Shown: in pieces, positions 17,279-25,661 of the stretch
Layout: each line of letters begins with the position of its first letter
Position numbering within the stretch: the stretch's first letter is position 1
Origin: Halosaccharopolyspora lacisalsi
GTDB lineage: Bacteria; Actinomycetota; Actinomycetes; Mycobacteriales; Pseudonocardiaceae
Assembly: GCF_014137975.1 (NCBI RefSeq)
Contig: NZ_JACGWZ010000003.1
Span: 483,944-547,943, forward strand
Direction of reading: 5' to 3'
Length of the DNA stretch: 64,000 nucleotides
Program-made: the position numbers and the translations under genes
Notes under the pieces: generated by a model
The model's database searches: none
What the model was told of the DNA's origin: nothing
Seen by the model: the letters and a program-made list of their open reading frames with translations, nothing else

Positions 17279-17983
17279 TCAGCGTTCGGCGTTCTTGCGG
17301 AGCTCCGTTTCGGCGACGGCGACTCGGGCGGCCTTGTCGGGCGGCGGCGCCACGGTCACTCCGGCGTCGGTGAGGAGGCGGAGGTCGAGGGACCACTGGT
17401 GTGCCGAGCGTCGTTCCCACAGAGCGAAGGCGCTCCGCACGTGTTCGGAGGCCTTCTCCTCGGACATGCCTGTCACCGCTCGCAGGTGTGCGAACGCGTG
17501 CTCGGCGTGACCGCGGACCCGGGCCAGCCCGAAGTGGGTGACCCGGTGGCAGTCGGTGCACAGGCAGATGAGGCGCCGCAACGCCTGTACTCGCTCCCGT
17601 TCGTCATAGTCCCACCGCTCGTGGACTTCCATCCAGAACCTGCTCGCACGGTCCTCCGCGCGGTCGCAGACCTCGCAGCGCTGCCCTGCTCGGCGCGTGA
17701 CCACGCGACGCAGCCGTTCCCAGTCCTTGCCGGCGACGCAGGAACGCACGTTGGTGAACCAGCACGACGAGGGAACCGGATCGACGAAGAGCCCGGAACC
17801 GAACGAACGGTCCTCCCCGGGCAGCGGATCGGGGACGTCGGGAAGCGCCTCCCAGCGTCGCAGAGCGGTCATCCCCGGACGCGGGGCGTACCAGCGTTTC
17901 TCGGCAGGGTCCCATCGCGCTCCGTGACGCTTGGCCTCGTCCTTCTCGTGGAAGGACACGTCCAGCCAGGTTCGTCGGGTCAT
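17279..17983 (-). CDS. DUF5710 domain-HNH nuclease-like protein
   Basis: 234 aa, ATG 17983 with an excellent GGAGAAGGAGGATC Shine-Dalgarno. The N-terminal 45 residues (RTWLDVSFHEKDEAKRHGAR ... KRWYAPRPGM) are a DUF5710-type domain of the kind that heads many DNA-processing proteins. The second half has an HNH-like zinc site: CEVCDRAEDRAS, MEVHERWDYDE and LICLCTDCHRVTHFG. A DNA nicking or cutting role is inferred from this fold. It stands alone and divergent from the exonuclease at 18116. Confidence 0.75.
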   Translation of the reverse strand: MTRRTWLDVSFHEKDEAKRHGARWDPAEKRWYAPRPGMTALRRWEALPDVPDPLPGEDRSFGSGLFVDPVPSSCWFTNVRSCVAGKDWERLRRVVTRRAGQRCEVCDRAEDRASRFWMEVHERWDYDERERVQALRRLICLCTDCHRVTHFGLARVRGHAEHAFAHLRAVTGMSEEKASEHVRSAFALWERRSAHQWSLDLRLLTDAGVTVAPPPDKAARVAVAETELRKNAER

Positions 17984-18103
17984 GATCCTCCTTCTCCCGC
18001 CGACCATGAGGAAATCACAGTTCCGCGGTGTTGTGGGACGAGCCGTCGTGATCACACCGGGTAACGCTTTCGCCGTGATTTTCCCGGTGCACCGCCCCGC
18101 GGT

Positions 18104-18109
18104 TACGGT
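18104..18109 (+). promoter_or_regulatory. Candidate -10 (TACGGT) for a leaderless exonuclease mRNA
   Basis: TACGGT ends 6 nt before ATG 18116, so transcription would begin at or next to the start codon. No Shine-Dalgarno is evident. The same spacing recurs at several other genes in this window. Confidence 0.4.
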
Positions 18110-18115
18110 CGGATC

Positions 18116-18892
18116 ATGAACCCTTCCCCCGTGACATGGGCCGACGGTGCGCTCGCGGCCTTCGACGTGGAATCCACCGGGGTGGACACCGACAACGACC
18201 GGGTGGTGACGGCCACGGTGATCTCCATCGAGCCCGGCAGCCGGCCCGTGGTCCGGAGCTGGCTGGCCGATCCCGGTATGGAGATCCCGGAGCAGGCCAC
18301 CGAGGTGCACGGCATCAGCACCGAGCACGCTCGCGAGCACGGTCGGGACGCGTCCACCGTCGTGGCCGAGATCGCCGAGGTGCTGGCCGAGGTGTGGACG
18401 GGGACGAGTCCGTTGTGCGCCTTCAACGCCAGTTTCGACCTGTCGTTGCTGTCCGCCGAACTCCGCCGTCACCACCAGCGGCCGCTGGACATCACCGGCC
18501 CGGTGGTCGATCCCATGTGCATCGACAAGCAGGTGGACCGCTTCCGCAAGGGCAAACGCACGCTCGGCGCACTGTGCGAGCACCATCGCGTGCGCCTCGA
18601 CGACGCTCACAGCTCCGCTGGTGACTCGCTGGCCTGCGCTCGGCTGGCGTGGCGACTGGCCAAGGACTACCCCGAGCAGATCGGTACCGTCGATCCGGGC
18701 GAACTGCACGAGCAACAGCGGGGCTGGTACCGCACGCAGCAACTCGGTTTCGCCGACTACCTCGATCGCCTGGCCACGGGGAAGGACGATCAGCACGAGG
18801 TCGAACAACTTCGCCGACGGGCCACCGACGTGCGTTCGGCCGCCGACGACTGGCCACTGCGCACCACCGCCTCGGAGCTCGCCTTCGACTGA
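18116..18892 (+). CDS. DnaQ-like 3'-5' exonuclease (DEDDh)
   Basis: 258 aa. The three exonuclease motifs are in order: Exo I FDVESTGVD (a D-x-E pair, residues 17-19), Exo II NASFDLSLL, Exo III DAHSSAGDS with its His and Asp. This is the DEDDh proofreading-type fold of the DnaQ/epsilon family, fused to a C-terminal helical tail of unknown role. Homologues are widespread single genes in actinobacteria. Its in vivo substrate is not evident from the neighbours. Confidence 0.88.
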   Translation: MNPSPVTWADGALAAFDVESTGVDTDNDRVVTATVISIEPGSRPVVRSWLADPGMEIPEQATEVHGISTEHAREHGRDASTVVAEIAEVLAEVWTGTSPLCAFNASFDLSLLSAELRRHHQRPLDITGPVVDPMCIDKQVDRFRKGKRTLGALCEHHRVRLDDAHSSAGDSLACARLAWRLAKDYPEQIGTVDPGELHEQQRGWYRTQQLGFADYLDRLATGKDDQHEVEQLRRRATDVRSAADDWPLRTTASELAFD

Positions 18893-19051
18893 CGACGGCC
18901 GGCGGATCCGAACTCCGGAGGGAAGTGAGTGCGCGGCTACCCTCCTCCAGCACGGTCGTCGCTCGGTGGCGGCGGAAAAACCTGCCGACACGCGTGCGTC
19001 GGCGGGTGCTTGACGCCGGGGTCGGCGGACCGGCCGCTTTAGCGTCGGTGT

Positions 19052-19531
19052 ATGGACTTTCGCGATGAGCTCCGAGTCGGAGAGCACACCTACAGCGTCC
19101 GGGCCGGCACCTCGGACTGCGCGGACCAACCCGCGTCGGTGGCGGTGGAGTTCACCGGCGCCGACGCCGACGGCCGGATCGTTGCCGAAGGCAACCTGTT
19201 GATGGCCGTGGAGGGCTTCGCTGATGCGGTGGCTTTCCTGACGCGCACTCTCGACGGTGCGGCCGCTCTGCACGGTGTTCGACCGACGGGCCTGAATACC
19301 GCGCGTGCTCGCTCGCGGCCCGCCAACGCGGGGCAGCCGTGGACCGAAGAACTTGACGAACGTCTGCGACAGCGCTGGATGGCCGCCGCGGAGACCTCCG
19401 GTGGTGAGCTGCTGGCCGAGCTGGCTCGGGACTTCGCCCGCACCCGGGGATCGATTCGTGCTCGGGTCGCCTACCTGGGATGCGACCCCGATGTGCCCGG
19501 GCGTGCCCGGACTACCGCGGATCAGCCTTGA
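19052..19531 (+). CDS. Conserved hypothetical protein with a Myb/SANT-like C-terminal helix-turn-helix
   Basis: 159 aa. The first 80 residues alternate strands and helices (EHTYSVRAGTSDCADQPASV). The last 50 read PWTEELDERLRQRWMAAAET, ELLAELARDFARTRGSIRAR and YLGCDP, a pattern of W...L...ELA..F.RTRGxIRARL..LG like the small Myb-type domains found in bacterial DNA-binding proteins. DNA binding is inferred from this. A TAGCGT box ends 6 nt before the ATG, so the mRNA may be leaderless. Confidence 0.6.
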   Translation: MDFRDELRVGEHTYSVRAGTSDCADQPASVAVEFTGADADGRIVAEGNLLMAVEGFADAVAFLTRTLDGAAALHGVRPTGLNTARARSRPANAGQPWTEELDERLRQRWMAAAETSGGELLAELARDFARTRGSIRARVAYLGCDPDVPGRARTTADQP

Positions 19532-19548
19532 AGCACGCGGAAACGAAT

Positions 19549-19566
19549 GCCCGCTTCGGGGCGGGC
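19549..19566 (+). terminator. GC hairpin after the 19052 gene
   Basis: GCCCGC - TTCGGG - GCGGGC, 6-bp perfect stem with a 6-nt loop, 17 nt after the stop at 19531. No U-tract follows. Probable terminator separating this gene from the riboswitch region. Confidence 0.5.
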
Positions 19567-19629
19567 GCACCCGTATTCGACGGTGCGGCGGTGGGAATTC
19601 GTCAGGAGTCCGGCAATTCGTGGCCAGCC

Positions 19630-19767
19630 ATGACGAAAATTCGTATTACGGCGTGCCGAAACGATTGTTTGGAGGAAGCGCATTTCGGGATGCGAGTGTT
19701 GGACGGCACACGCTTATTGAACATCACCGAAAAAGGGGATAACGTCATGTGGCGAGAAGGGGAGTAG
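19630..19767 (+). CDS. Candidate 45-aa ORF ending inside the riboswitch, contains a TTA codon
   Basis: ATG 19630 to TAG 19765, reading MTKIRITACRNDCLEEAHFG then VLDGTRLLNITEKGD. Codon use is unlike its neighbours (AAA, ATT, TTG and one TTA, a codon rare in high-GC actinomycetes). No Shine-Dalgarno is seen. The stop TAG is part of the conserved GGGGAGTAG of the manganese riboswitch, so if translated, ribosomes would reach the aptamer. Equally it could be a chance frame in AT-rich leader DNA. Confidence 0.3.
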   Translation: MTKIRITACRNDCLEEAHFGMRVLDGTRLLNITEKGDNVMWREGE

Positions 19768-19866
19768 CCTGCAATCTCCTGCGTCGACACACTGGTGCCT
19801 GGTGGTACCCGGCCGGGAAGCCCTGTAATGGGTGGGCAAGACCTTCGACCAGGCCTACTACGCCGG
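19755..19866 (+). ncRNA. yybP-ykoY (Mn2+-sensing) riboswitch
   Basis: The 5' block GGGGAGTAGCCTGC (19759-19772) and 3' block GCAAGACCTTCG (19836-19847) match the two conserved faces of the yybP-ykoY aptamer. Its closing helix forms between AGTAGCCT (19763-19770) and AGGCCTACT (19851-19859) with one bulged C. The gene 50 nt downstream is a UPF0016/GDT1 transporter, a usual partner of this riboswitch. A second hairpin, CGCCGG (19861-19866) with CCGGCG (19890-19895), lies between aptamer and start and is the likely expression platform. Confidence 0.85.
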
Positions 19867-19915
19867 GTCGAAGCGTCGTGTCTTCGTCTCCGGCGGCGAC
19901 CGAAGGGCGACTCCA

Positions 19916-20494
19916 GTGCTGACCAGCATCGCGGTGAGTTCGACGGCGATTTTCGTCGCCGAACTCGGCGACAAGTCCCAGTTGATGGCGATGACCTTCG
20001 CCACCCGGTACCGGGCCTGGCAGGTGCTGCTCGGAATTACCGCGGCGACGACGGTCGTCCATGCGGGTTCGGTCGCGCTCGGTCTGGGAATGGGCAACCT
20101 GATACCCGCCGGGTGGGTCGGCCTGGTCGCGGGAGTGGCCTTTTTGGGATTCGCGGCCTGGACCGCTCGGGGGGACCGGCTCACGGACACGGAAAGGAAC
20201 CGGGCCGCCCGGAGCACGGGTTCGGCCGTGCTGGCGGTGACGGCCGCCTTCTTTCTCGCCGAGCTGGGTGACAAGACGATGCTGGCGACCATCACCCTGG
20301 CCACCCAGCACGGGTGGTTGGGTACCTGGATCGGCTCCACCGTGGGCATGGTGCTGGCGGATGCTCTGGCGATCGGGGTCGGGCTGCTGTTCGGCAAGCA
20401 TCTGCCGGAACGTCTCGTTCGCTACGGTGCCGCGTTTTTGTTCGCCGTGTTCGGTGTCTGGATGACGGTGGACGCGGTGCTGACGTTGGTGTGA
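19916..20494 (+). CDS. GDT1/TMEM165 (UPF0016) family cation transporter, probable Mn2+ exporter
   Basis: 192 aa, inner-membrane protein with two homologous three-helix halves. Each half has the family signature E-x-G-D-K-(S/T): AELGDKSQLMAMTFATRY near the N-terminus and AELGDKTMLATITLATQH at about residue 117. GTG 19916 is chosen because it starts the family's normal N-terminus and has GAAGGG upstream; a longer frame from 19832 would run through the riboswitch. The riboswitch points to manganese as substrate. Whether it exports or also exchanges Ca2+ is not shown by sequence. Confidence 0.9.
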   Translation: MLTSIAVSSTAIFVAELGDKSQLMAMTFATRYRAWQVLLGITAATTVVHAGSVALGLGMGNLIPAGWVGLVAGVAFLGFAAWTARGDRLTDTERNRAARSTGSAVLAVTAAFFLAELGDKTMLATITLATQHGWLGTWIGSTVGMVLADALAIGVGLLFGKHLPERLVRYGAAFLFAVFGVWMTVDAVLTLV

Positions 20495-20610
20495 GTTCGC
20501 TCGGCGGGGAGGTCGTGCGGGCACAGGAGGTCCTTGAGCGTCACCGCACGGCCGGATGATGTGCTGGAGACGTAGTTGGACCGCCACTAGTGCCCGCGAT
20601 CGGAGAGACG

Positions 20611-21756
20611 ATGAAGATCACCGGCTTGCAGACCTACCAGGTGCCGCCTCGCTGGCTGTTCCTGCGTGTCGAGACCGACGAGGGGGTGGTCGGCTGGGGC
20701 GAACCGGTCGTCGAGGGCCGTGCCGAGACCGTGCGGGCCGCGGTCGACGAGCTGGCCGACTACCTGATCGGCCAGGACCCGAGCCGGATCGAGGACCACT
20801 GGCAGGTTCTGAGCAAGGGTGGTTTCTATCGGGGCGGCCCGGTGCTGTCCAGCGCCGTGGCCGGTATCGATCAGGCGCTCTGGGACATCAAGGGCAAGGT
20901 TCACGGTGTACCGGTGCACGACCTGCTCGGCGGGCCGGTGCGGGACCGGATGAGGGTGTATTCCTGGATCGCCGGGGACGAACCGACGGCTGCCGCCGAA
21001 CACGCCGCCCAGCGGGTGGACAGCGGCTTCACCGCGATGAAGATGAACGCCACCGGTCGGACGCGGGGACTGGAGAGCCACCGTGAGATCCGGGAGGCGG
21101 CCGAGCGGGTCGGCGCCGTGCGGGAGGCGATCGGTACCGACAACGATGTGGCGATCGACTTCCACGGGCGCGTGTCGCCCGCCGTGGCCAGGCAGCTGCT
21201 CCGGGAACTGGAGCCGTTGCACCCGATGTTCGTGGAGGAACCGGTGGTCCCGGAACTGTCCTTCGAGCTGGCGCGCCTCGGCGAGTTCACCACGATCCCC
21301 ATCGCCACGGGGGAGCGCCTGTACTCGCGGTGGGACTTCCGGGAGGTGTTGGCCGGTGGCGTGGCCGTGGCCCAACCCGATCTCTCGCACGCCGGGGGAA
21401 TCTCGGAGTGCCGACGGATCGCCTCGCTGGCCGAGATGTACGGGGTGAGCCTGGCGCCGCACTGCCCGCTCGGTCCGATCGCGCTGGCCGCGTCCCTGCA
21501 GGTCGACTTCGCCAGTCCGAACGCGGTCATCCAGGAAACCAGCCTGGGCATTCACTACAACAAGGGATCGGACGTGCTCGACTACCTCGTCGACACCTCG
21601 GTCTTCGACTACACCGGCGGTTTCGTCGAGCGCCTCACCGGTCCCGGCCTGGGGATCGAGATCGACGAGCAGGCCGTGCGGCGGGCTTCCGAGCAGGCCC
21701 ACCGGTGGCGCAACCCGGTGTGGCGCAACGCCGACGGCTCCTTCGCCGAGTGGTGA
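20611..21756 (+). CDS. dgoD: Galactonate dehydratase-like enolase-superfamily enzyme
   Basis: 381 aa. N-terminal capping domain (GVVGWGEPVVEGRAETV) and a C-terminal barrel with the metal ligands Asp in AIDFHGR, Glu in FVEEPV and Glu in IATGERL. The His of DFHGR and the later SLAPHCPLGPIALAA match D-galactonate dehydratase, where they act as acid/base. ATG 20611 has GGAGAG upstream; GTG 20590 is an in-frame alternative. No other galactonate genes are adjacent, so the true sugar-acid substrate is open. Confidence 0.82.
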   Translation: MKITGLQTYQVPPRWLFLRVETDEGVVGWGEPVVEGRAETVRAAVDELADYLIGQDPSRIEDHWQVLSKGGFYRGGPVLSSAVAGIDQALWDIKGKVHGVPVHDLLGGPVRDRMRVYSWIAGDEPTAAAEHAAQRVDSGFTAMKMNATGRTRGLESHREIREAAERVGAVREAIGTDNDVAIDFHGRVSPAVARQLLRELEPLHPMFVEEPVVPELSFELARLGEFTTIPIATGERLYSRWDFREVLAGGVAVAQPDLSHAGGISECRRIASLAEMYGVSLAPHCPLGPIALAASLQVDFASPNAVIQETSLGIHYNKGSDVLDYLVDTSVFDYTGGFVERLTGPGLGIEIDEQAVRRASEQAHRWRNPVWRNADGSFAEW

Positions 21757-21823
21757 GCCGCTACGGTCGTTCGCGCGACTACAGTGTTCACGGAAGCGTG
21801 ATTCACTTCCGAGAAGGGGCGCC

Positions 21824-22876
21824 ATGACGTGGATGCTCTATGGAGCCAGCGGCTACACCGGCAGGCTCGTCGCCGAGCTGGCCGCTCGGCGCGGCCAGCG
21901 GCCGGTCCTGGCCGGTCGTGATGCCGAGAAGGTGGCGAGCATCGCCATTCCGCTGGGTCTGGAGTACCGGACTTTCGACCTGGACCCCCGGGCGGTGGCC
22001 GCCGCGTTGGAGGACGTCGACGTCGTGGCGCACTGTGCCGGTCCGTTCTCGGCGACCTCGGCACCGATGGTCGACGGCTGCCTGCGTGCCGGTGCGCACT
22101 ACGTGGACATCACCGGTGAGGTCGACGTGTTCGAGTCGGTCTTCGGCCGCCACGACCAAGCCCTGAACGCGGGTGTGACCCTGTTGCCCGGTGCGGGTTT
22201 CGACGTGGTGCCGACCGACTGCCTCGCGGCGCTGGCCGCGGCCGAGTTGCCGACGGCCACCCGCCTCGATTTGGCTTTCCGGGTCGGAGGCGGAATCAGT
22301 CCCGGGACCCTGAAGAGCGCGTGGGAGGGGATGGGCCTCGGGGGCCGGGTTCGCGTCGACGGGCACCTCCGGAACATTCCCGTCGCGGAGCGGGGCCGGG
22401 AGGTTCCTTTCCCCTCGGGGCGCTGCCGCGTGACCTCGCTGCCGTGGGGCGATCTCAGCACCGCCTATCGCAGCACCGGCATCGGAACCATCACGACGTT
22501 CGCCCGACTGCCCGGTCTGGACCGGGTCGGAACGCGGTCCTCCGGCTGGGCGCGCACGGTGCTGGGACGTCCCCTGCCCCAGCGCATCGGCAAGGCAGCG
22601 ATCGGTGCGCTGGTTCGGGGGCCGGGGCGACGGAGCCGCTCCGACAGTTGGGTCGAGGTTTTCGCGGAGGTCGGGGATCCCGCGGGTCGAACGGTGCGCA
22701 CCGCGCTCGTCGGACCCGACACCTACGACTTCACCGCCGACTCGGTGCTGCGTACTGTCGAGGCCTTGCTGGCCGGAGCGGCCACACCGGGGACGCACAC
22801 TCCTTCGACCGCGTTCGGTGCCGACTTCGTCCGGCGCATGCACGGCGTCGAGATCGTCGAGCCCCACCACGGCTGA
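21824..22876 (+). CDS. Saccharopine dehydrogenase-like / trans-acting enoyl reductase family protein
   Basis: 350 aa. N-terminal Rossmann fold with WMLYGASGYTGRLVAELAAR (GxxGxxG) and AGRDAEKV; the segment VVAHCAGPFSATSAPMVDGC and YVDITGEVDV is typical of the family that includes mycobacterial trans-acting enoyl reductase Rv2953. ATG 21824 follows GAAGGGGCGCC. It converges on the histidine kinase. The substrate is unknown; a lipid enoyl or short-chain reductase role is inferred from family only. Confidence 0.78.
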   Translation: MTWMLYGASGYTGRLVAELAARRGQRPVLAGRDAEKVASIAIPLGLEYRTFDLDPRAVAAALEDVDVVAHCAGPFSATSAPMVDGCLRAGAHYVDITGEVDVFESVFGRHDQALNAGVTLLPGAGFDVVPTDCLAALAAAELPTATRLDLAFRVGGGISPGTLKSAWEGMGLGGRVRVDGHLRNIPVAERGREVPFPSGRCRVTSLPWGDLSTAYRSTGIGTITTFARLPGLDRVGTRSSGWARTVLGRPLPQRIGKAAIGALVRGPGRRSRSDSWVEVFAEVGDPAGRTVRTALVGPDTYDFTADSVLRTVEALLAGAATPGTHTPSTAFGADFVRRMHGVEIVEPHHG

Positions 22877-22946
22877 GGCAGCATCGGCCGGCGAGATGGG
22901 TCGTGGTCAGCGCGACCGGCTTCGTCGTCATCCGGACGAGAAGTCC

Positions 22947-24194
22947 TCAGTTCCGTGCTCCGGTGGGGAGCGTCGCCCGCACTCGATAACCCCCGTCGGA
23001 GAGGGGGCCGGCCGTGATGTCCCCGCTGACGAGCCCGATCCGTTCGCGCAGGCCGTCGAGTCCGTGGCCGCTGCTGGGCAGGGTTCGCTCGAACCCGTCG
23101 GCCGGGCGGGTGTTGGTGACCTCCACGCGCAGCCGCCCCGCTTCGTGCTTGATCAGCGCCTCGGCCTTTGAACCGCCCGCGTGCTTGTGCACGTTCGTCA
23201 GCGCTTCCTGCACAACCCGATATGCCGCGCGTTCGACCTGCTCCGACATCGGTTCGGGATCACCCTCGATGCTCAGCCCCACGTTCAGACCGGCCTCCCG
23301 CGATGCTTCGACCAGGGCCGGAATCCGTTCCACCTTCGGGGGTGAGGAAGAGGAACCAACCCTGGGCCCGCTCGCGTCGTGGGAGTGCAGCACTCCGAGC
23401 ATCTGCCGGAGCTCCTGCATCGCCTGCTGCCCGACCCCCTCGATGACGCCGGCCGCCCGGGCCGCCTGCTCCCGGTCCTTGTGCACCACGGTCCGCAGCG
23501 CTCCGGCGTGCATCACGACCAGGCTCACCTGGTGCGCGACGACGTCGTGCATTTCCCGGGCGATGCGGGTGCGCTCCTCGCCCCGTGCGCGCTCCGCGAT
23601 CAGGGCCTGCTCGCGCTCGGCACGCTCGGCGCGGTCGACCAGTCCCGTGAGATAGTCCCGTCGAGTGCGGGCGTACAACCCCGTGACCAGCGGAAGCAGC
23701 CACATGACTCCCAGCAGCACGACGATCTGAAACAAGCCCGACAGACCGTCGGCCTCGTTGGCATTCGTGTAGAACAGCAGGGCGATCATGTTCAGACCCG
23801 CGAAGCCCCACATCAGTCGGCGGTCGTGGCAGTAGGAGCCGAGGGCGTAGAGCGCGACCTGTGCGCCGAAATTGGACATACCCGTGAACATCGCGGCGGT
23901 GCTCACCACGAGCACGGCGACCGGGTAGTACCTCCGCGCCAGCAGCGCCAGGGGCGCCGTCGCAGCGACCACCACGCCCCACGGGAGCGGAAGCACGGCG
24001 CTGGCCGGGTTCTTGACCTCGGACAGCACCTGTGCCCACAGCACCAGCAGGGTCAGCACGACATCGGTCGCCCAGGCGGGCCACCAGGCCCGAATCCGTC
24101 CGAGCATCGACCCGGGCTCGTTTCGCCCTCCGGTCACGGCCTGCCGGTCGTGTCGCTCGTGATCGTCCGTTCGCGGGGTACGCACCGGCAACAT
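22947..24194 (-). CDS. Two-component sensor histidine kinase (HPK7/NarL-partner type)
   Basis: 415 aa. Five to six membrane helices in residues 40-165, then the dimerisation and phosphoacceptor helix with RTRIAREMHDVVAHQVSLVV (phospho-His in EMHDVVAH) and a C-terminal HATPase (VVQEALTNVHKHAGGS N box, SSGHGLDGLRERIGLVSG G box). This is the DesK/LiaS-like class that pairs with NarL-type regulators. No response regulator lies on either side, so it is an orphan here. Start uncertain within the first 30 codons; ATG 24109 is an alternative. Confidence 0.9.
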   Translation of the reverse strand: MLPVRTPRTDDHERHDRQAVTGGRNEPGSMLGRIRAWWPAWATDVVLTLLVLWAQVLSEVKNPASAVLPLPWGVVVAATAPLALLARRYYPVAVLVVSTAAMFTGMSNFGAQVALYALGSYCHDRRLMWGFAGLNMIALLFYTNANEADGLSGLFQIVVLLGVMWLLPLVTGLYARTRRDYLTGLVDRAERAEREQALIAERARGEERTRIAREMHDVVAHQVSLVVMHAGALRTVVHKDREQAARAAGVIEGVGQQAMQELRQMLGVLHSHDASGPRVGSSSSPPKVERIPALVEASREAGLNVGLSIEGDPEPMSEQVERAAYRVVQEALTNVHKHAGGSKAEALIKHEAGRLRVEVTNTRPADGFERTLPSSGHGLDGLRERIGLVSGDITAGPLSDGGYRVRATLPTGARN

Positions 24195-24324
24195 CTTGTG
24201 TCACCCGTCAGCGGGGAGGGACGCAGGGGTGGGCCCACGGTCGTAGGCTCGCGGTAGGAGGGAGACCTCCGGGCCGCTGTCCGCCTCCTGCGCGGGTGCT
24301 ACCGCAGATCACGACCTGTGGTCG

Positions 24325-25635
24325 ATGCCGGTGCAGCCCTCCTCCGCCTACCTTGCGGTGGTGTCTGTCCATCAGGAGAACTCCGCCCCCGCGAGCTCTC
24401 GCGGTACCCCCGACCCCCACGCCGAGAGCTCTCGGAAATCCCGGCTGATCGGCGTTGACCTGGCACGGGGACTGGCCGTGCTCGGCATGTTCATCGCCCA
24501 CATCGGGCCACTCCGGTTCGATCCGCACGCCGGTGGAGCGGCCGGGGTCCTGGCGACCCTCGGCGAAGGACACGCCTCGATCCTCTTCGCCACCCTGGCC
24601 GGAGTGTCCCTGGCGCTGCTCACCGGGGGAAGCGTCCCGCACGCGGGGCCGGACCTGCGAAGCGACCGGGTCCGGATCGCGGTGCGCGCCGTGCTCCTGT
24701 TCGTCCTCGGCATGGCCCTGACCCAGCTCGGAACGCCGATGATGGTGATCCTGTCCTTCTACGGCCTGTACTTCCTGCTCGCGCTGCCGGTGTTGCGACT
24801 TCGCCCGGTCGCGCTCGCGGTGATCGCCGCCGCGTGGGCGATCGCCAGCCCGCTGATCTCCTTCGTCGTCCGCATGCCCCTGAACACGAAGATCATCGGC
24901 GGCACGATCTCGTTCGGGGACCTCACGACGTTGCCGGAGGCCGGTTCCGCCGCACTGCGCCTGGTGCTGACCGGCGCCTACCCGGTGCTGACGTGGATGC
25001 CGTTCGTCCTCGCGGGCCTGGCGATCGGACGGCTCGACCTGCGCTCGACCGTCGTCCGGACGCGGATGTTGGGCACCGGTGTCGGCCTGGCGGTCCTCGG
25101 CTACGGTGGTTCCTGGCTCGCGCTGCACGTCTTCGGCGGTCTTCGTGCCCTGGAGCCGACGCTGGCCCGGCTGCGACCGCTGGCCGCGAAGATGGGCAGC
25201 TCCCCGCTCGAACTCGTGCAGGAGTCGAACTTCGGGGTGGTTCCCGCGAACAACCTCGCGAACCTGCTGCTCTCGGCACCCCATTCCGGTACCCCGTTCG
25301 AGATCGTGGGCTCAGCCGGGTGCGCGATCGCCGTGCTCGCGCTGTGCCTGTTCGTGGGACAACGGCTGCGTGGCGTGCTCGCCCCGTTGGCGGCCGTCGG
25401 CGCACTCGCGTTGACCGCCTACACCCTGCAGGGGGTCGCGATGAAGTTCGTGCTCACCGACGCCGCCGTTCCCCACTTCGGGGAGCACCCGTGGCTGCCG
25501 CTGACCGGGTTCGCGCTGGTGACCCTGGTCTGTTGCTGGTCGTGGCGGGAGCTGTTCGGCCGTGGCCCGCTGGAGTGGATCCTGCACGGGGCCTCGGTCG
25601 GGGGCTCGCGCGTTCTCGTGCGGAGCCGCTCCTGA
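24325..25635 (+). CDS. DUF1624/DUF418-type polytopic membrane protein (acyltransferase-like)
   Basis: About 436 aa with 10 or so membrane helices. The first reads RLIGVDLARGLAVLGMFIAH, the signature of the heparan-alpha-glucosaminide N-acetyltransferase/YeiB-like group, and the C-terminal DUF418-like part contains ALTAYTLQGVAMKFVLTD. These proteins are thought to move acyl groups across the membrane, but the substrate here is unknown. ATG 24325 or GTG 24361 could start it; the first 40 residues are not conserved. Converges on jetD with 26 bp between. Confidence 0.75.
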   Translation: MPVQPSSAYLAVVSVHQENSAPASSRGTPDPHAESSRKSRLIGVDLARGLAVLGMFIAHIGPLRFDPHAGGAAGVLATLGEGHASILFATLAGVSLALLTGGSVPHAGPDLRSDRVRIAVRAVLLFVLGMALTQLGTPMMVILSFYGLYFLLALPVLRLRPVALAVIAAAWAIASPLISFVVRMPLNTKIIGGTISFGDLTTLPEAGSAALRLVLTGAYPVLTWMPFVLAGLAIGRLDLRSTVVRTRMLGTGVGLAVLGYGGSWLALHVFGGLRALEPTLARLRPLAAKMGSSPLELVQESNFGVVPANNLANLLLSAPHSGTPFEIVGSAGCAIAVLALCLFVGQRLRGVLAPLAAVGALALTAYTLQGVAMKFVLTDAAVPHFGEHPWLPLTGFALVTLVCCWSWRELFGRGPLEWILHGASVGGSRVLVRSRS

Positions 25636-25661
25636 GGAAGCGGAGCAGCGCCGGGCGGGGA

